This document shows, in pieces, positions 44,616 through 59,000 of a stretch of DNA of 64,000 nucleotides. The first letter of the stretch is position 1. Each line of letters begins with the position of its first letter. A program made the translations under genes and the position numbers. Source of the stretch: Impatiens glandulifera (Eukaryota > Streptophyta > Magnoliopsida > Ericales > Balsaminaceae); assembly GCF_907164915.1 (NCBI RefSeq), contig NC_061862.1, positions 36,953,522 to 37,017,521 of the forward strand, in the 5' to 3' direction. The notes beneath the pieces are model-generated. The model was not told the origin of the DNA. It did no database searches and worked only from the letters and a program-made list of their open reading frames with translations.

Positions 44616-47600
44616 CATGTTTGAAAGTGTAACAATATTCCAAACACAATCCAATACCAAACTAAAACTAACATTGTTTAAAAGTGAAGAACTGATCATG
44701 GTCGACCCATGACATGAAGTCCCCCCTATTAGGGTGCACATGCTTTCCATTAAAGGGTGTCCTAGCATTTCTGGTTCCATATATATATACTGCCCATATA
44801 TTTTTACTGACCTCTCTAATTTGCATCTTCCTTTATTTACTTTAAACAGACAAATTATGAACCGCCCCCACCATAACGTCTCTATATCTGGTTAGGATTC
44901 CCATTAGTGCTTAAATTAGTAAATTATTTGAATATTTTACTATTGATTTTAGATGTGGAATATCATTCGAGATCCATATTAGAAACTCTTTTCCCAGGTG
45001 TAAAGTCATCCTTAATGCTAGGTGATTCACAACATTAACAGTTTTTTATATATATTAATAAAGTTTTCTTGAGTTTAAATAATATTTATATCAGTCTTTG
45101 ATAAATATCTTAATTACATGAACCCTTATTAATTAAACAACCTTGCAAATTTTTTCTTAAAGATTTGAGCATTTTTTTTTTTTTGTTTTGCATTTTCAAA
45201 CTTGCATGAAACACATTTTATATCCACCTTGCCTTCTTTTTGCATTGATCTTTTGACTTTTGAGATAATTGAAGAAGATGGTGACCTTTCATACGGATGA
45301 AGGTCCCTATATAGTATTGCCAAAGCCAACTAACTTTGTGTGGACTATATAAGATATATCTTAATATTTTCTTGTTTTTGCAGCAATATATTATTCCATG
45401 GAGTTAGATGAAATTAGGGTTATATAGTGAAACAAATTAGGATAAAAGTTTACATTGCATTCGGATCATGCTGAGCGGGATTTCATCTCTTGTGGATGAA
45501 GTTATGCATTTTGATTGCAAGTTTCTTGTTGTTAATTAATTATCGGATACTTTAGTTTGGATGGTTCATTAAAAGAGAACAATTTTGGTAATGGTGAGAG
45601 TTTATGACGCGATATAACCTTAAATCGAGATTATATCGCAAGAATGACTTCGGTTCGTTTTGGATTTGTGAGTCTAAACATTGATTGTCAATAAATTGAA
45701 ATTTATTGGTTTTTATTGTCTTTTAAATCAGAACCAACAGAGTTATTTAAATAAATTCTTTTTTATTTAAAAAATCTTGATGGGCGGTGATTTTTAGAAT
45801 TATGATTTTTATAGCGATTGTTTGGGATTTTTTTTAGATTTTGTGAAATGAATTTTGTTCAATTTTATAAAAATAAATAATGGGTATTTTGGTTAATGAA
45901 TTGAATAATTTGATTGATTAAGGTGACAATGAAATGAAATGATGATTATGATTGAATTTTTTTTTTTTAATTTTATGCCTTGTTCTCTTAGTTTTTTTTT
46001 TTTTTTAAAAATCCAACAACACTACTAACATTTAATCTATCTCATTTTAAATCTTATCAAATTACTTTTTCATTCATCACATTGTCTCCTAAAAATATTA
46101 AAATACCTTTCTAATTTTAAAATTATTTAAAAATATATATATTCCATACCAATCCATATATAGAATAGAGTAAGGGAAAAAAATGTAACCTAGCCCATAT
46201 ATGATTTAAATTAGTAAATTCTTGTGGAATGTCAAAATCAAATATTTTTTATAATCTTTGGATTATTATAATAATCCGGAACCGATTTTGTCTTATAGTT
46301 TAACTTATTCTCTAGATATGACTTATTAACCAAAAAAAATGGTAATTGTCTCATGTAGAGTAGAATATCTTTAAATTAATCAATAGTGATCCAATTCACA
46401 AAGTATATAGGGAAAATTAAGTATAAAGAGAGGGATAACAAAAACTCTTGATTTACATATCACCCATAATGTCAATAAATATGATATCTTTATTATAACA
46501 ATAAATGATCAAAATGAAGTCACCAAAATTCCTCTATTCTGAAAAAAGGGGCCAGGGTTTAAAAAAAAATAAAAGTTAGAATCCTTACAAAGTGAGTCCA
46601 GTCCAAATAGTGAGTCCAGAAAAGGAACAAAATGGTCAGGCTTCCTAATGAGTACCTTTGTAAATGGATTCACATTTCTATGTTTATGGAGGATATATTA
46701 TTCTCTTCTATCCCCCAACCCACCAATTTGATTAAAATATATAAATAATTTTACATGCTACTACATTTTAAATAAATGATATTCTCTCCATATATAATAT
46801 TTAATCAGAAAAAAAAATATTAAAAGAATAGATGGGTGTTAGAAGAGCCAAAAACAAGCAAATCCCTGTTTAAGAAAGTGATTATTCTTTGAACTAAACA
46901 TTATTCATGTTGGAGGTTAGGTCAAGAGATAGTGGGAAAATTAAAGCATTCTTCCAAAATTGCACCATTAATTAGCAAAAATAGTATCCATTCAATAGCA
47001 TCCCCAATTGCTTCCACTTCCATTTTAGTTTGTCTACCATAAACTAATTCAATTTTTAAAATGAAAATATTTATTTAAAACATCCGACATTTCTTATCCT
47101 CTTACCAAATTGGCTAGAGAATCTAAGTTCCTTTTTAACTACAAAGACTTATTTTTTTAATTATATAACTTTAGAAATGTTGGGTGGTGCCAAGTAATAT
47201 ACATGGTTATCTTAATTAAAGAAAAGTTATATATGATAGTATTTAGGACATTCTTCAAGAACCATGCATAGTGCAATATTGCTTTCAATGTACTGTGATT
47301 AATTTTTTTGATAATGTTTATTATTGGTACTAGTCTTATTTGATATAGTCTATGTATTTATGGGGATGGCACAAAATTATTATTTATGTAAATTTAAGTT
47401 AATAGGTTTCATCCTGCAGGCCCATTCAATCTAACCTCGTCATTTCTGATATAGGAATTGTTTTATTTGTCAAGAATTATGTATTAGATATTATAGTCAA
47501 GGAGTTAGTTGGCTTTAACTGGTTAATAAAAAAGTGCAGCATAAAATAATGTTTTTTTCAGGGTTAAAATTAAATAACCAAAAACTTTGCCTATAAAAAA

Positions 47601-47769
47601 TATTGTATAATTTTTTTTAAAGGTCGAAAACTAAAACACGACTTTCATAATTTATATTTTTACTTAAGGTGTCTTGTGCACTGCTGATGTATCAACTAAA
47701 AACATGTATTAACAATAATAGATAGACACTTGTCATAATAGGGTTCTTCCCTTTAAAAAATTATTATTA
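44616..47769. other. gene-free AT-rich stretch
   Basis: Nothing convincing on either strand. A 66-codon frame at 45129-45329 (-) has Lys-rich composition and no recognised similarity. Poly-T runs lie at 45171-45184 and 45960-46006. Confidence 0.45.
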
Positions 47770-48401
47770 AGCATATGCAGCGAATGACCTGTGTCCGGGA
47801 CAACGTGTAAAAGGGCTGGTCATTATTTTTTTTAATGGAGGGCAGCGCCCTCTATGTCGGACATGCCCAATTCTGATTTTTTTTTTAATTATTATATAAT
47901 ATAATATACTCTATAATATAGTAATATTGGTTATATATTTAATTAATAAATATATATTTTAAATAAACAACTTCTTAAATTTTCCTATAATATAAAAATA
48001 TTAGTTATATATTTAATTATAAATTATTTTTAATATTATAATATATTTTAAATTATAAAAATATTTTATATTTTATTATAATATAAAAATATTAGTTATA
48101 TGTTTCACAATTTCATAATATCGTCAAAATGTTTAAAATTTTATGTATTTTATTTTACTTGCATTGTTTTTGTAATGTTTTTAATATTATAATATATTTT
48201 ATTATTTTTAAAAATATAATTTTATAATAATTTTAAAAATGTAATTTTATAATAATAGTATCAAATAAAAATAACATTTTAATTATTCCGAGAAAATAAC
48301 GGAAGCATTGCAGTGTTTTGATCAAGTAAATAATGTGTCAGCAGCTGAGGTGGAAGATTGATTTGACAAAATAAAATGGTGCGTTTAACATGCTCTAATG
48401 T
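47770..48401. repeat. candidate non-autonomous DNA transposon
   Basis: A GC-richer left end (gcatatgcagcgaatgacc, cagcgccctctatgtcgg) and a right end whose complement reads GAGCATGTTAAACGCACC enclose very AT-rich sequence. GCAT.TG-type tips resemble MITE termini. No clear target duplication was found. Confidence 0.3.
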
Positions 48402-48406
48402 TAGCC

Positions 48407-48409
<3 letters not shown>

Positions 48410-48475
<66 letters not shown>
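48410..48475. repeat. (AT)n microsatellite
   Basis: About 65 bp of pure AT dinucleotide. A shorter (AT)n tract follows at about 48643-48676, and others lie at about 49938-49968 and 50101-50121. Confidence 0.95.
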
Positions 48476-48480
<5 letters not shown>

Positions 48481-48639
48481 GTAATGATATACAGCATTTT
48501 ATAATTTATACCGTACCTATCAATTTGGCAAAAAAAAATATATATTTTTTTCTGTTGTATTTTTTTTTCAAGATATATTTATTCTTTCTTGTTAAATGAG
48601 GTAGGTGTTGGACAAAGGTGTTGTACAAAGGTAATTTTA

Positions 48640-48680
<41 letters not shown>

Positions 48681-49940
48681 ATTACTCATATATATTTTAA
48701 TTTTTAATGTGATGATTAGTTTTGTTTAAACCATTCTCAAATAAAAATAAAATATGAATTATTTATAAAAAAAAATACATATCAACATACACAACATTAC
48801 ATTTCATTATTAATTTGAGACTTTTATCTAGTTAATACTATAAGTCGTCCAAATGTCACTTATTTATGGCATTATTATTCAATATTCTATGGCCTTTCTT
48901 TTATTATTTTGTTTCACAATTGGATTGACTAGCCTAAAAACAATTTATAGCGTTTAACTCACCAAAATAATTCAGTGGTAAGAGTCGACTTAAGAGAATA
49001 AGAATGTTATGTATTCAATTCCATCTAAAACGTTTTAAGTTGGAGTGGAAACACAATGGATTAAGTAGTACTATGATTTATTGTATTTTAAAGACAAAGC
49101 TTAATTATGAATTTATCTGTCAAGGCTTTCTTCAATTTTCTTAAGTTAATTGGGTAACTATTTAATAATTTTATTGATGTACACTGTAACGTCAAAAATA
49201 CTTATTATTAAATTATTATAAAATAATAAATTAATTATTTTTATAACCTATTCGATTCTTACTTAAAATATAAATGATACAACTAAGATAGTTCAAGTGA
49301 GAGTATTATCATATGAGAATAAATATATAATTCAATTTTCGCTTAAATTGAAGTAAATGTTAATATTTAATTGATATTTTTCAATTCAATTATTTTATTG
49401 TTTATGTTTTTGTCCTGTTCTATTCAATCATTTCAATGAGTTTTGATTCTTCAAAAGAGGGGATGTTTGAAGTTTTTTAATCCATTGTATTAAATCCACT
49501 TCTTCCTCCATGTATGCTTTTTATGATCTCGAATTTATGATTCAATTGTCATCTATTTAGTTATTAAGCCTCAAAGTTGATTTGATTAAAGTTGATCTGA
49601 TTGCAACATAAAAAAGAAAGTCTAATTTTTCCAACGGAGATTATTTGAAATATTTGATTTTAGGTAATTTTCCTTTGGTTTTTCATTATTTAGGATTAAG
49701 TAAGTAAAGTTTTAGCCGAGCATACTTCATCTTAACAAATCGATTTATAATGCATAAACATGGGAGGTTGTTTCTTAACATGTTTTAATGAATCTAAAAT
49801 AACTCATTAAGGTAATTTAAATGATAAAAGTAGTTCTTAAGATATTAAAAATCACGGATTCCATACTTAGTTAAAACGTTTAAATAAATATGTTTTAATA
49901 AAAAATCAAATGAACTAAATAAAAATTTAGATATTAAATA

Positions 49941-49971
<31 letters not shown>

Positions 49972-50184
49972 TTCTAATATAAATCATTTAAAATCACACA
50001 CTTTTTTAATCTGACTCAAAAAATGAACTAGTATAATTTTCAAAACTCATACTTTATAACAAGGAGGGATGAAATAAATATATATGATGACATACTTAAT
50101 ATATAATATATATATATATATATCACTCCATTAAGTTTAATGTTTCTTTTGTAATAACATGAATCTTAAATCATAAACTTGTTT
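48476..50184. other. gene-free stretch with SINE-like motifs
   Basis: 48968-49035 resembles a decayed tRNA-derived SINE head: an A-box-like 'ttcagtggtaagagtc' and a B-box-like 'tgtattcaattcc' 33 bp later. 49287-49345 has a weaker version (gttcaagtgagagta, ataattcaattttc). No target duplications were identified for either. Confidence 0.35.
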
Positions 50185-50364
50185 CTAGCGACAACAAAAT
50201 GTGGATATCTCTCATGCCTCCATGAGGTCTTGGGTTCGAGCCCGTCAAGCGACAAGCTCTGTGTATGGTTAAATGTTTAACTGTGTTTGCGGGCTATTTG
50301 CTTAACCCGCAGGATTAGTCGTACTCCATAGAAGCAGCGAAACCCAATGTTCTAAAAAAAAAAT
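50185..50364 (+). mobile_element. tRNA-derived SINE with target duplication
   Basis: 180 bp with an intact RNA polymerase III B box (GGGTTCGAGCCC near 50232), a GC-rich body (gcgggctatttgcttaaccc) and an A-rich tail (50354-50363). Direct repeats CTTGTTT flank it (50178-50184 and 50365-50371). The A-box region is not clearly recognisable. The body recalls plant Au-type SINEs, an impression to be checked. Confidence 0.65.
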
Positions 50365-50371
50365 CTTGTTT

Positions 50372-52000
50372 TTGCTTTACTTCAATTTTTATAATTATGA
50401 ATATTTTTTCTTATAAGATTTACATTATCAAACACTTGTTATAAAACATGATAAATCATGTTTTCAAAGTTATATACTAGAATTTTAAATGCTTACAATT
50501 TCAGATTATTTAAAATAGGTTAAATAAAAATATTTTTTGTAAAAAAAAATACGAGGTTAACTTTTTAAAATTAAAAAAAAAATGTAACTGATTTACGGTA
50601 ACTTGTAAATAGGACATAAAATTACATATGAATGTATTTTCAAAGAATTGTCTGTTTCCCTCTTTACCCAAAACTCTTTTTTATTTTTATTTTTTAATTT
50701 TTCTGTCAAAGTTGTGCATGCAAAGTCAATCAATCAATCAAACGTCACCCAAATTAATTATCAACCATGGAAGTATTTCTTTTTATCGTTTTAAAGGACA
50801 AACTTCATCATCACATCACACACCTTTCTTTTTCATCGTTAAAATATAATAAAATTATTATTTTTTTTGGTTGAATTATTTTTTAATAATTTATAACTCA
50901 CTAGAGTATATATATTTCATCTAATAAATTTAATATTTTTGTTTGATATAAAAAAGTTCTTTTAATAATTTTAACTTTTAAATATTACATTTTTATTATA
51001 ACAAAAAATAGACTGTTTTTTTACTTAATCTACAATCTCGTGACCATAAATATGACAATATTTATTATAAGTTAATCAATAAAACATTTGAATAGACAAA
51101 TATGAAACACCTCACAAAAAAAAATGACCTGTGAGCTGCTTTGTTCATATTGGGGATATTTTAAAAAACTTAGAAATAGAAAAAAAAAATAATGATTGTT
51201 GATGAATTTAAAAAATGTGAGGTTTATTTTTGATAAAAATACTTAAAATGTATTGAAATATATAAATAAAATAAAAAATAATACTTTAAAATAGAAAATA
51301 TTTTATTGTTTTGGTTAATAAAAATAAGTTATCTGATTTGATTTTTTTTTTTTAAATCGCAGAGAGAACCAAGCCTAATATTTAAAATGAAGCCACCCAT
51401 AATTAAGAAATGAAATATTATTAATTAAAATATTAATTTATTTTATTTTTAAAAATAAATAAATATTTTAATAATTTTATTTTCAGTAATAAAAAAAATT
51501 CTGAAATATAATCTTATTTTCTTCATATGAAAGAAGTTCTAAGACAACTTTACTTGTTATTTATTTTTCACCATACATCCTATATGTCAATTAGTATTTG
51601 TCATCTTTCTAATTTGGCTTTAGTTTATTATAATACATGTTGTTTTCTCTATTTTCATTTTTTTTTTATTGAAATTCAACTGTTTTAACAAACATTTTTT
51701 TATGTTGTTACTACACATATAATATATATTAAGGTTCTATTTGTTGTTTTTTTTATTGTTATATTAAAAATCCAATTTAAAATATTTATATATATATAAG
51801 ATAACTCTCTTCGTTAAGCTAACCTAACCTAATGATTATAAGTGACTTGATTAAAAGGGACTCTTGTAATTGACTTTAATATGGTGATTCGATAATATAT
51901 TTTAGAATTATCTTTTAAGTTGGTTATGATAAAATATAAATATTAAAATTGAAATGGAATAAGTTGTATCATTAAAAATTAGTTGTGGTACCAGGTCTAG
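50372..52000. other. gene-free AT-rich stretch
   Basis: No recognised coding sequence, RNA gene or transposon. Confidence 0.5.
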
Positions 52001-52943
52001 GGCCTCGTTTGATCTTTGGGTTATTGGGATAAAACCCAGGTTTTATCCCAAAACCCAACCATCACATCCTAAATCAAATCAATCATTTTATAAATTAAAA
52101 TACCAAAATTACCCTTTAATTAAATATTTTATTTTATATTATTAAAAAATAATATTAATATATACATATATATTATATTTATTTTATTACATTATAAAAT
52201 TTATTTTTATATAATTTAAATTAATAAATTATTTCATTTAAAAAAATTATATTAATTATATTAAATAAAAATAAATTCAAAATATAAATAAAATTCTAAC
52301 CAACTATATTATCTAATATACCATTTAAAATTTAAATTTATTTTAATAAATAATTATACTAAAAAATAAAGTTAAATATATTTAAATAAAAAATATTATT
52401 TAATTTATAAATATATCTCATTTAAATTAAATATTTATAAAGAAATTTATTATTATTATTTTTTTTTGGTATAAACTAACTTTAAATTATTTTTCTAAAT
52501 AAATACTATAATAGATTTGTTTGATTTTTGGTTATTATATTATAAAATTTATTTCATTTAAAATTTTATGTTATTATATTAAATAAAAATAAATACACAA
52601 TATAAATAAAATTATAATATACTATATTATCTTATATAATATTTAAATTATAATTATAAAATTAGTATTTATTTTAATTTTAATTGATGTATTAATAAAA
52701 GTTAATATTATTATATCTATAATTTTTAATATTTATTTTATTATATTATATTTTAAATTTTATTTAAATATAAATTAAATTAATATATTTTTAAAATGTA
52801 TTGAGAGAGAGAGAGGAGAAGAGAAGTAGGGGTATTTTTGGAAATAAAAAATAAAAAACTGGTTTTTTCTTAATTTCATCAAACAAGGTTATTTGGGATA
52901 AAACCCGGATAAAACCCCAATAACCCAAAGATCAAACAAGGCC
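52001..52943. mobile_element. non-autonomous DNA transposon with TIRs and 8-bp duplication
   Basis: The left tip is GGCCTCGTTTGATCTTTGGG; the complement of the right tip is GGCCTTGTTTGATCTTTGGG, continuing as 'ttattggg' on both ends. AGGTCTAG flanks it (51993-52000, 52945-52952; one extra T on the right, so a 9-bp duplication with one mismatch is also possible). The interior is extremely AT-rich with no open frame. The duplication length fits a hAT (8 bp) or Mutator-like (9 bp) origin. Confidence 0.8.
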
Positions 52944-52952
52944 TAGGTCTAG

Positions 52953-53716
52953 AGAGTCTTCACCGGGCTTAAAAGTCTAAAAAAAAAATTAAAAAATTTA
53001 GAAATGAATACTCGTCAACAGTGGATGAATCTTTTACCTTTGTCGGACCCGTCGGACAATCAGAATCATGTCGGCCACCGGTAAAAGAAGTTTACAAATT
53101 CCATACAACTTGACAACTGGTTTATAACCATTAAACTTTACCATTTCATATTATTATATAAACACAATTATATAACGTTAGTTAGCGTTATGAAATGAAA
53201 GCGGAGAGTCGTGAGAGGTATGGTGTCATGATAGCTTTTCATAATTCAAAAATTCAAAACAAATGGAGTAATATATTTTTTTTAGTTTAAAATATGCATA
53301 TGTGTATTTCTTTATTTAAATATTCTATGTAAATTACAAAATAAAAAAAAAATCACTTATTTACTACGTTAAAATTTTATATGAGAAAATAAAATAAAAA
53401 AGTTACAAAAATATGAAAATAAGAAGAAAAAAATATATACACTGATAACAAATTAAATAGATTATTGAGCTCCTAGATTTATAATGTTTATATCTACAAC
53501 TTGAATGATTAATATACAAGTATGTGCATATGTGTATTTACATTTGTGAAAAACAAATATATGACTTGTAACTATGATATTGTAATGTTTGTATCTACTA
53601 TATTATAGGGAGAGAAGTACTGATCTTTATTAGGTATATTAATGTCTTTTAATTATTAACATTTTTATACACTTTTGAATTGTTAACATGAAATTCTTTC
53701 AATTAATAAAATTTTA
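52953..53716. other. gene-free AT-rich stretch
   Basis: No recognised feature. Confidence 0.5.
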
Positions 53717-53717
53717 T

Positions 53718-53766
<49 letters not shown>
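53717..53766. repeat. (AAT)n microsatellite
   Basis: About 50 bp of pure AAT trinucleotide, directly before the GACCGAG-type repeat. Confidence 0.95.
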
Positions 53767-53767
<1 letters not shown>

Positions 53768-53774
53768 GATACAT

Positions 53775-54075
53775 ATGACTGAGCACCGGTGTTTCTAACC
53801 TAGGACCGAGCACCTTCCTTATCCTAGGACCGGTAAATATAACCATAACCCTAGACCTAGGATCGAGGACCAAGACCGACGAAATTGACCTTAGATTGAG
53901 CCTCCTAGGTCTAGGACCGAGCAGACCGAGTTTGGGACCGAGCCTCTCAAACCCATGACCGAGCCCTCCGGTCCCTTGAACCATGCGACCGAGCCCTAGT
54001 CTAGACCACCCTAGTCTTGACCAAGCCCGACCGAGCCTAGATCGGCCAAACCGGACCTAGACCCTAGGACTCGGG
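53775..54075. repeat. degenerate GACCGAGC / CCTAGGACCG repeat
   Basis: About 300 bp of drifting 8-12-bp units: ctaggaccgagc, aggaccg, gaccgagcc, ccgagcctag. GC content is far above the surroundings. It seems to be a satellite-like or LTR-internal low-complexity tract; no coding sense is apparent. Confidence 0.75.
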
Positions 54076-54165
54076 TCTTAAGGCTTATTTGGTTCCACTT
54101 TTCAAAATCCAAAATTATTTTTGTAATTTTGAAACCCGAACCTATTTTCAAATAATTATTTTTAC

Positions 54166-54301
<136 letters not shown>

Positions 54302-54939
54302 ATGCAATCGTATGTACGTCCTTCTAAATAATTTTGTATAATTATTTACGCAACTTAAGTCTATCCTTGTTTAGGATCATCGGACTACTAATTGATGAAA
54401 ATAAATGTTATAAAGAAAGTTTTAATAGCCAGAGTATTTTTAAAAATAAAATGATGTCGTCCTATGACCGGCGCGGAGGACATGGTGCGAAAGCGCTTTC
54501 CCTAGCGTAATCGAAACACGAATCCCTTTTTGAAATTCTGGTATAAATATGTTTATACACGTATCATTTTATTGATTTTCATAAAATCACTTCGTGACTC
54601 TGATTTTCAAATAAATAATCTTTTAAATTAGTTATATTTAATTAATTTAAACCGAATTCTGACTAATTTTTTTATTTAACCCCCCCCCCCCCCAAATTAT
54701 TAAGATTTGAACAAATGATTAATTATCTTACATAATTATTTTCTTACCGCTCCAAGTATTATCAAAATATTTTTAAACTAAATATTTCATTTTAAAAGAT
54801 GTCTGACATGCAAACCAAGGTTGAAATGCATCGAACCTCAAGCCATGCCTCGATGTATCCCCCCGTACTACCACACGATCACGACGCGTGCTAAACTGCA
54901 TACCCAAAGGGGAGACAAATTTTACTGGGGGTTACAAGC

Positions 54940-56050
54940 TCTAAGGACTATTGACCTGAATAACTTTAGGCCTATTAGTCTCATTTCATATTTCTATAAG
55001 ATTATCTCAAAATGTTTAGCCACATGTTGCAAAGGATGTTAGAGACTATCATATCTATTATTCAGATGGCGTTCATCAAATGTCGTCAAATCTATGACGT
55101 GATATTAATTGACAATGAGTACATTAACTCAGTTAATTCAGGAGGCGATAAATGTGTTTTTGTCAAGTTAGACATCGAAAAAGCTTATAATACGTCAATT
55201 GTGAGTTTTTGTTTGATGTCATGGACATAATAAGAATGAGTGTGAAATGGTTTGGTTGGATTATATTTTTCCTCTCGACGGTTATGTTTTCTGTCATTAT
55301 AAATGGGAATTCTCAAAGATTTTTCAAGAGTTCCTAGGGATTAGATATGGTGATCCACTCTCTCCTTTCATATTCGTCATTGTTTGGAAGAGCCCACTAA
55401 AAATAATGACTTTCATAGAAAATGTGGGACTCAACCGTGAAGTGAGTTGTGGGACAATGAGGTATCCTTTTATCATATCACATTTTTTTTTTGTTGATGA
55501 CACGCCCTGCATAGTTTAGGGTACCTACAAGAATTTTAAGCTTCTTTAAGATATTTTATGGTTATTCGGTATTTGTTCCGATTTTCGGATTAATCTTAAT
55601 AATTCAAATATTTTTTCTTAGATTTTGTTTCGAATAGGAGAATGATAAGGTTGACAAATATTTTGGTGTTTTTCCGTCAACCTGTCTTGGCATGCTATTG
55701 GTATTTATCTTTAATACGATTTAATACGATGTTAACTTATATATATTAATATTTATCTTTGTGCAGTTGCTAAGAAGTTTGGATTGTGGCGGTTGATATG
55801 ACATTCCTACATATTTGAGTTATCTTTCCAATTATTTTCTCTAGTTAGAGAGAAATCGTCAAATTTTCAATGATCGTAGTTGTACGATACGTATCATTCA
55901 TAATGCTATTTTTATGACACTTTTTAAGATTTGTTTCGAAAAGTCTATGGAGTCAGTTAGAGGGTTAATTGTTCTTTTCGATGATCTTAAAGTTCAATAA
56001 CCTATTGAACAACGTGATTTATTCTTTATTTTTTTTATGTTATGCTTTGT
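54940..56050 (+). mobile_element. L1-type LINE remnant (reverse transcriptase to 3' end)
   Basis: Broken + strand pieces of a non-LTR reverse transcriptase: 'DLNNFRPISLISYFYKIISK' (54953-55015), 'QMAFIKCRQIYDVILIDNEYI' and 'VFVKLDIEKAYN' (55065-55195), 'YGDPLSPFIFVIV' (about 55347) and the catalytic-site variant 'FFVDDT' (about 55490; usually F-A-D-D). After a deletion, the terminal region with 'REKSSNF' (about 55850) and 'RIIHNAIF' closes the element near 56000. Stops, shifts and missing segments make it dead. Its 3' tract matches the LINE remnant at 43830-44400. Confidence 0.8.
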
Positions 56051-59000
56051 GATTGTATTTAACTATTTTTAACATTTTTAATATTAATGGAACATTTAAA
56101 GAAATTATTTAATTTAAGTGTGTTAACTTTTTAAAGGTATAAAAGCAAAATCAAACATTACATATGTGAGGAGAAATCTGATAATTAAATCAAACTTCGA
56201 AAATAAATATACCAATTAACCTCGCACCAACTCAAATTTATTAGTAAGGGGTTATTACAAGCAAAATTAACAATGTACAATTAACCGGATAGATATGGCA
56301 TTCCAAACTAATTAAAGTTTATTTTATATTAATAAATATAAATTCTACATATATAATATAAATGTGTATTTTCAAAATATTTTATTAAAATAAAATAAAT
56401 TTTTGTAACATGATGTTGTGTAAAATTTTAGCCTAGTTTTTTCCCCTTGTTTGTTAATTTTAAAAAACTTATAAATATATGTAACTGTTTTGTTTTTTAT
56501 CGTGATAATATTTATATTGTTGACTCCCTATTATCATGTAATTATTTTAAATGAATATAATATGAATATATTTTAAATTTAGAAACACAAAATTATTGTA
56601 CTCATTCTAATCAATACTTAAATTTGCTATTTTTAAGTTAAAAAGTGTATAAATAGTATTAATTTGTGATTTGTGGTTAAATTAACTTCTATCACGCAAG
56701 AATAACTATTAAATCAAATTGAAGTAGAACAAAACAAAAAAATAATTTAAAAAATTCTATTAAGAAGTTAAGCACAAGTACAACTTTTTAGTGATTTTTG
56801 TTTAGAGTGATTTATGTGGAAATGGAGTATAGTATCTTTATTTTTCTTAGAGAAGCTTAAAGATTAGCATATGATTTAGACAAAATTAATTCGGTTTAGG
56901 TAGAAACCACTCACTCACGGTTAAAGTTTACGAACAAATTGTTGATACGATTAAAGTAAATAAGTTGAACTTAATAAATTATCATATTCATTTTAGGCTT
57001 GATTCGAAAGTTCAAATTGATTAAATTAGATGTGGTTACATTGGAAATATACATATGGATAATCTAATAAAAAAATATGTAGTTTAAAAATTTGCCTTAT
57101 TAAATTGACTAATCTCCAAAATAGAAAACTATTTGTTCTAAAATGCAAATATATCTAAGAAGAAGGAAGATCAGTCGTTAGTAAAAACATATAATTGTAT
57201 CTTCATTCCCTTACATGATATGCAAAATTTAGGGGTAGAGGGTGAGCCGAATCAAAACCACCAATCTGAACTGGACCGAATATACATTAAAATTAGGTAG
57301 CTAAGTGATTCGAAATTATCTTTTCTAACCGATACAGACCTGAATAATTACAAGGAATTACAAGGCCAGAATGTTATTCATCGTCATCATTTAAGTCGTT
57401 TTGGTTTAGTTTTAAAATATCTTGATTGTCTTCTAAATTTTTTATAATTTGCCTGTCCATATTTTTAATTTTCTTTTTTTTTTTAAATTATTTATCTTTA
57501 AAATTATTTAAGTAGTCTAAATTTTATAAAAAAAAATCGAATTTCGTAAAAAAAAAAAAAAAGAATAATCAAAATGATAGATTTGACTTTAAAAAAATTA
57601 ATTTAGAATTGCCAGCATTTTAATTAATTTTTTAGAGTTTGTACTTATTTTTTTTAAGAAAATATATATATTTTACATGTATCCACCTATATTCAAGCAA
57701 ATCTTTTTTAGGTTCATTGATTGATGACACTAGATTAAAGGTTTTCGTGCTATGTTTTTTTTTTGACATTTAAAAACAGTCTTTGCTTCACAAAATTTTG
57801 ACTATTTAAAAAATTGAATTTTACGTTTTATTTATCCAATTATTTTTTCTAAATTCAAAATATATATTTAGGTTTGACATTTTTAATTTTAAATATTAAA
57901 ATAATGGACTAGGCGTAAGGAATGAGTTTTGGCCAAGTTGATGCCCGTCTTCAAACTTCAGCCTCACACATTTATTTTTTCTTATTTTTCGTTTTGAGTC
58001 CTCAAACTCCAAACTAAATATATGGGAAGTCATTTAAATCTTGTTTACAATGATTCGAAGTCGTCATTCATCAAGTAGTGGCGTCATCAGAGCCTCAACA
58101 GAAAACGATAAGCTTGACGGGAAAATTTGATTTTCGTGATTTCGGGTTTCAATTTGAGTACTAAGCTATTTAAAATCGAAACCAATCGACTAAAACCAAC
58201 ACTTAACCCTTAAACAAAATTCAAAACTAAAATATGAAACTTTTAAGAAAAATGTGATTTTAGTCTAAACATGACCAAATCACACCGGGATTGGTTTCAA
58301 ATGTTCTGAACATCATTTACAAATGATTAGAAAACTTGTTGAATCTCCATTTTTTTTAATTACAAGCTCAAAAATAGAGATTCAATTTTACAAAATTTTA
58401 AAATCAAAATTACATATTTCGATTTAGGTTAATTGATTCAATTTTGTTTGGATAGAAAGCTTTTAAAAGCAATAAATGGGGAAATAACACAGTATTGAAA
58501 GAACACATGAAGTTGAATGTGTGCAATTTTTGTTCATAATATGAATGAGTTATTTTTCATTGTTTTTTATAATTTAATACAAATAATGTCTTAACATGAA
58601 CTGAATTATTTTGAATTGATTTTCAAATAATTTTTTATAATTTAATGATAGTGATGAAATGAAATATATTTTATATATATTAAAAAAAATAATGGAAAAT
58701 AATGAGTTGTTACAATATATTCACTCTCGCCAAGTGTAAAGTTATTGTAAGTACTTGGAAAGGAGTCAATGGGCTTAGAGACATTTTGAATCATGAGTTG
58801 TATCAAAGGAGGTTAAACAAGCTTAAAATTAAAATTAGTGGGCTAGCTCAACAAAGAACATTTCGAAATAAATAAAAATTAAATGACTGAGTATGGACAA
58901 AACATGTGCTTAAAACTAATTGGTCTTTCGTTTTGATAATCTTTCTATTAAATATTTGAATGGAGTACAATTGTAGAACTTTTTTAGAACAAATTAATGA

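Noticed and set aside
45129..45329. 66-codon Lys-rich frame on the - strand
   Set aside because: No recognisable motif, signal peptide or conserved peptide-family signature; chance open frame in AT-rich DNA is likelier.
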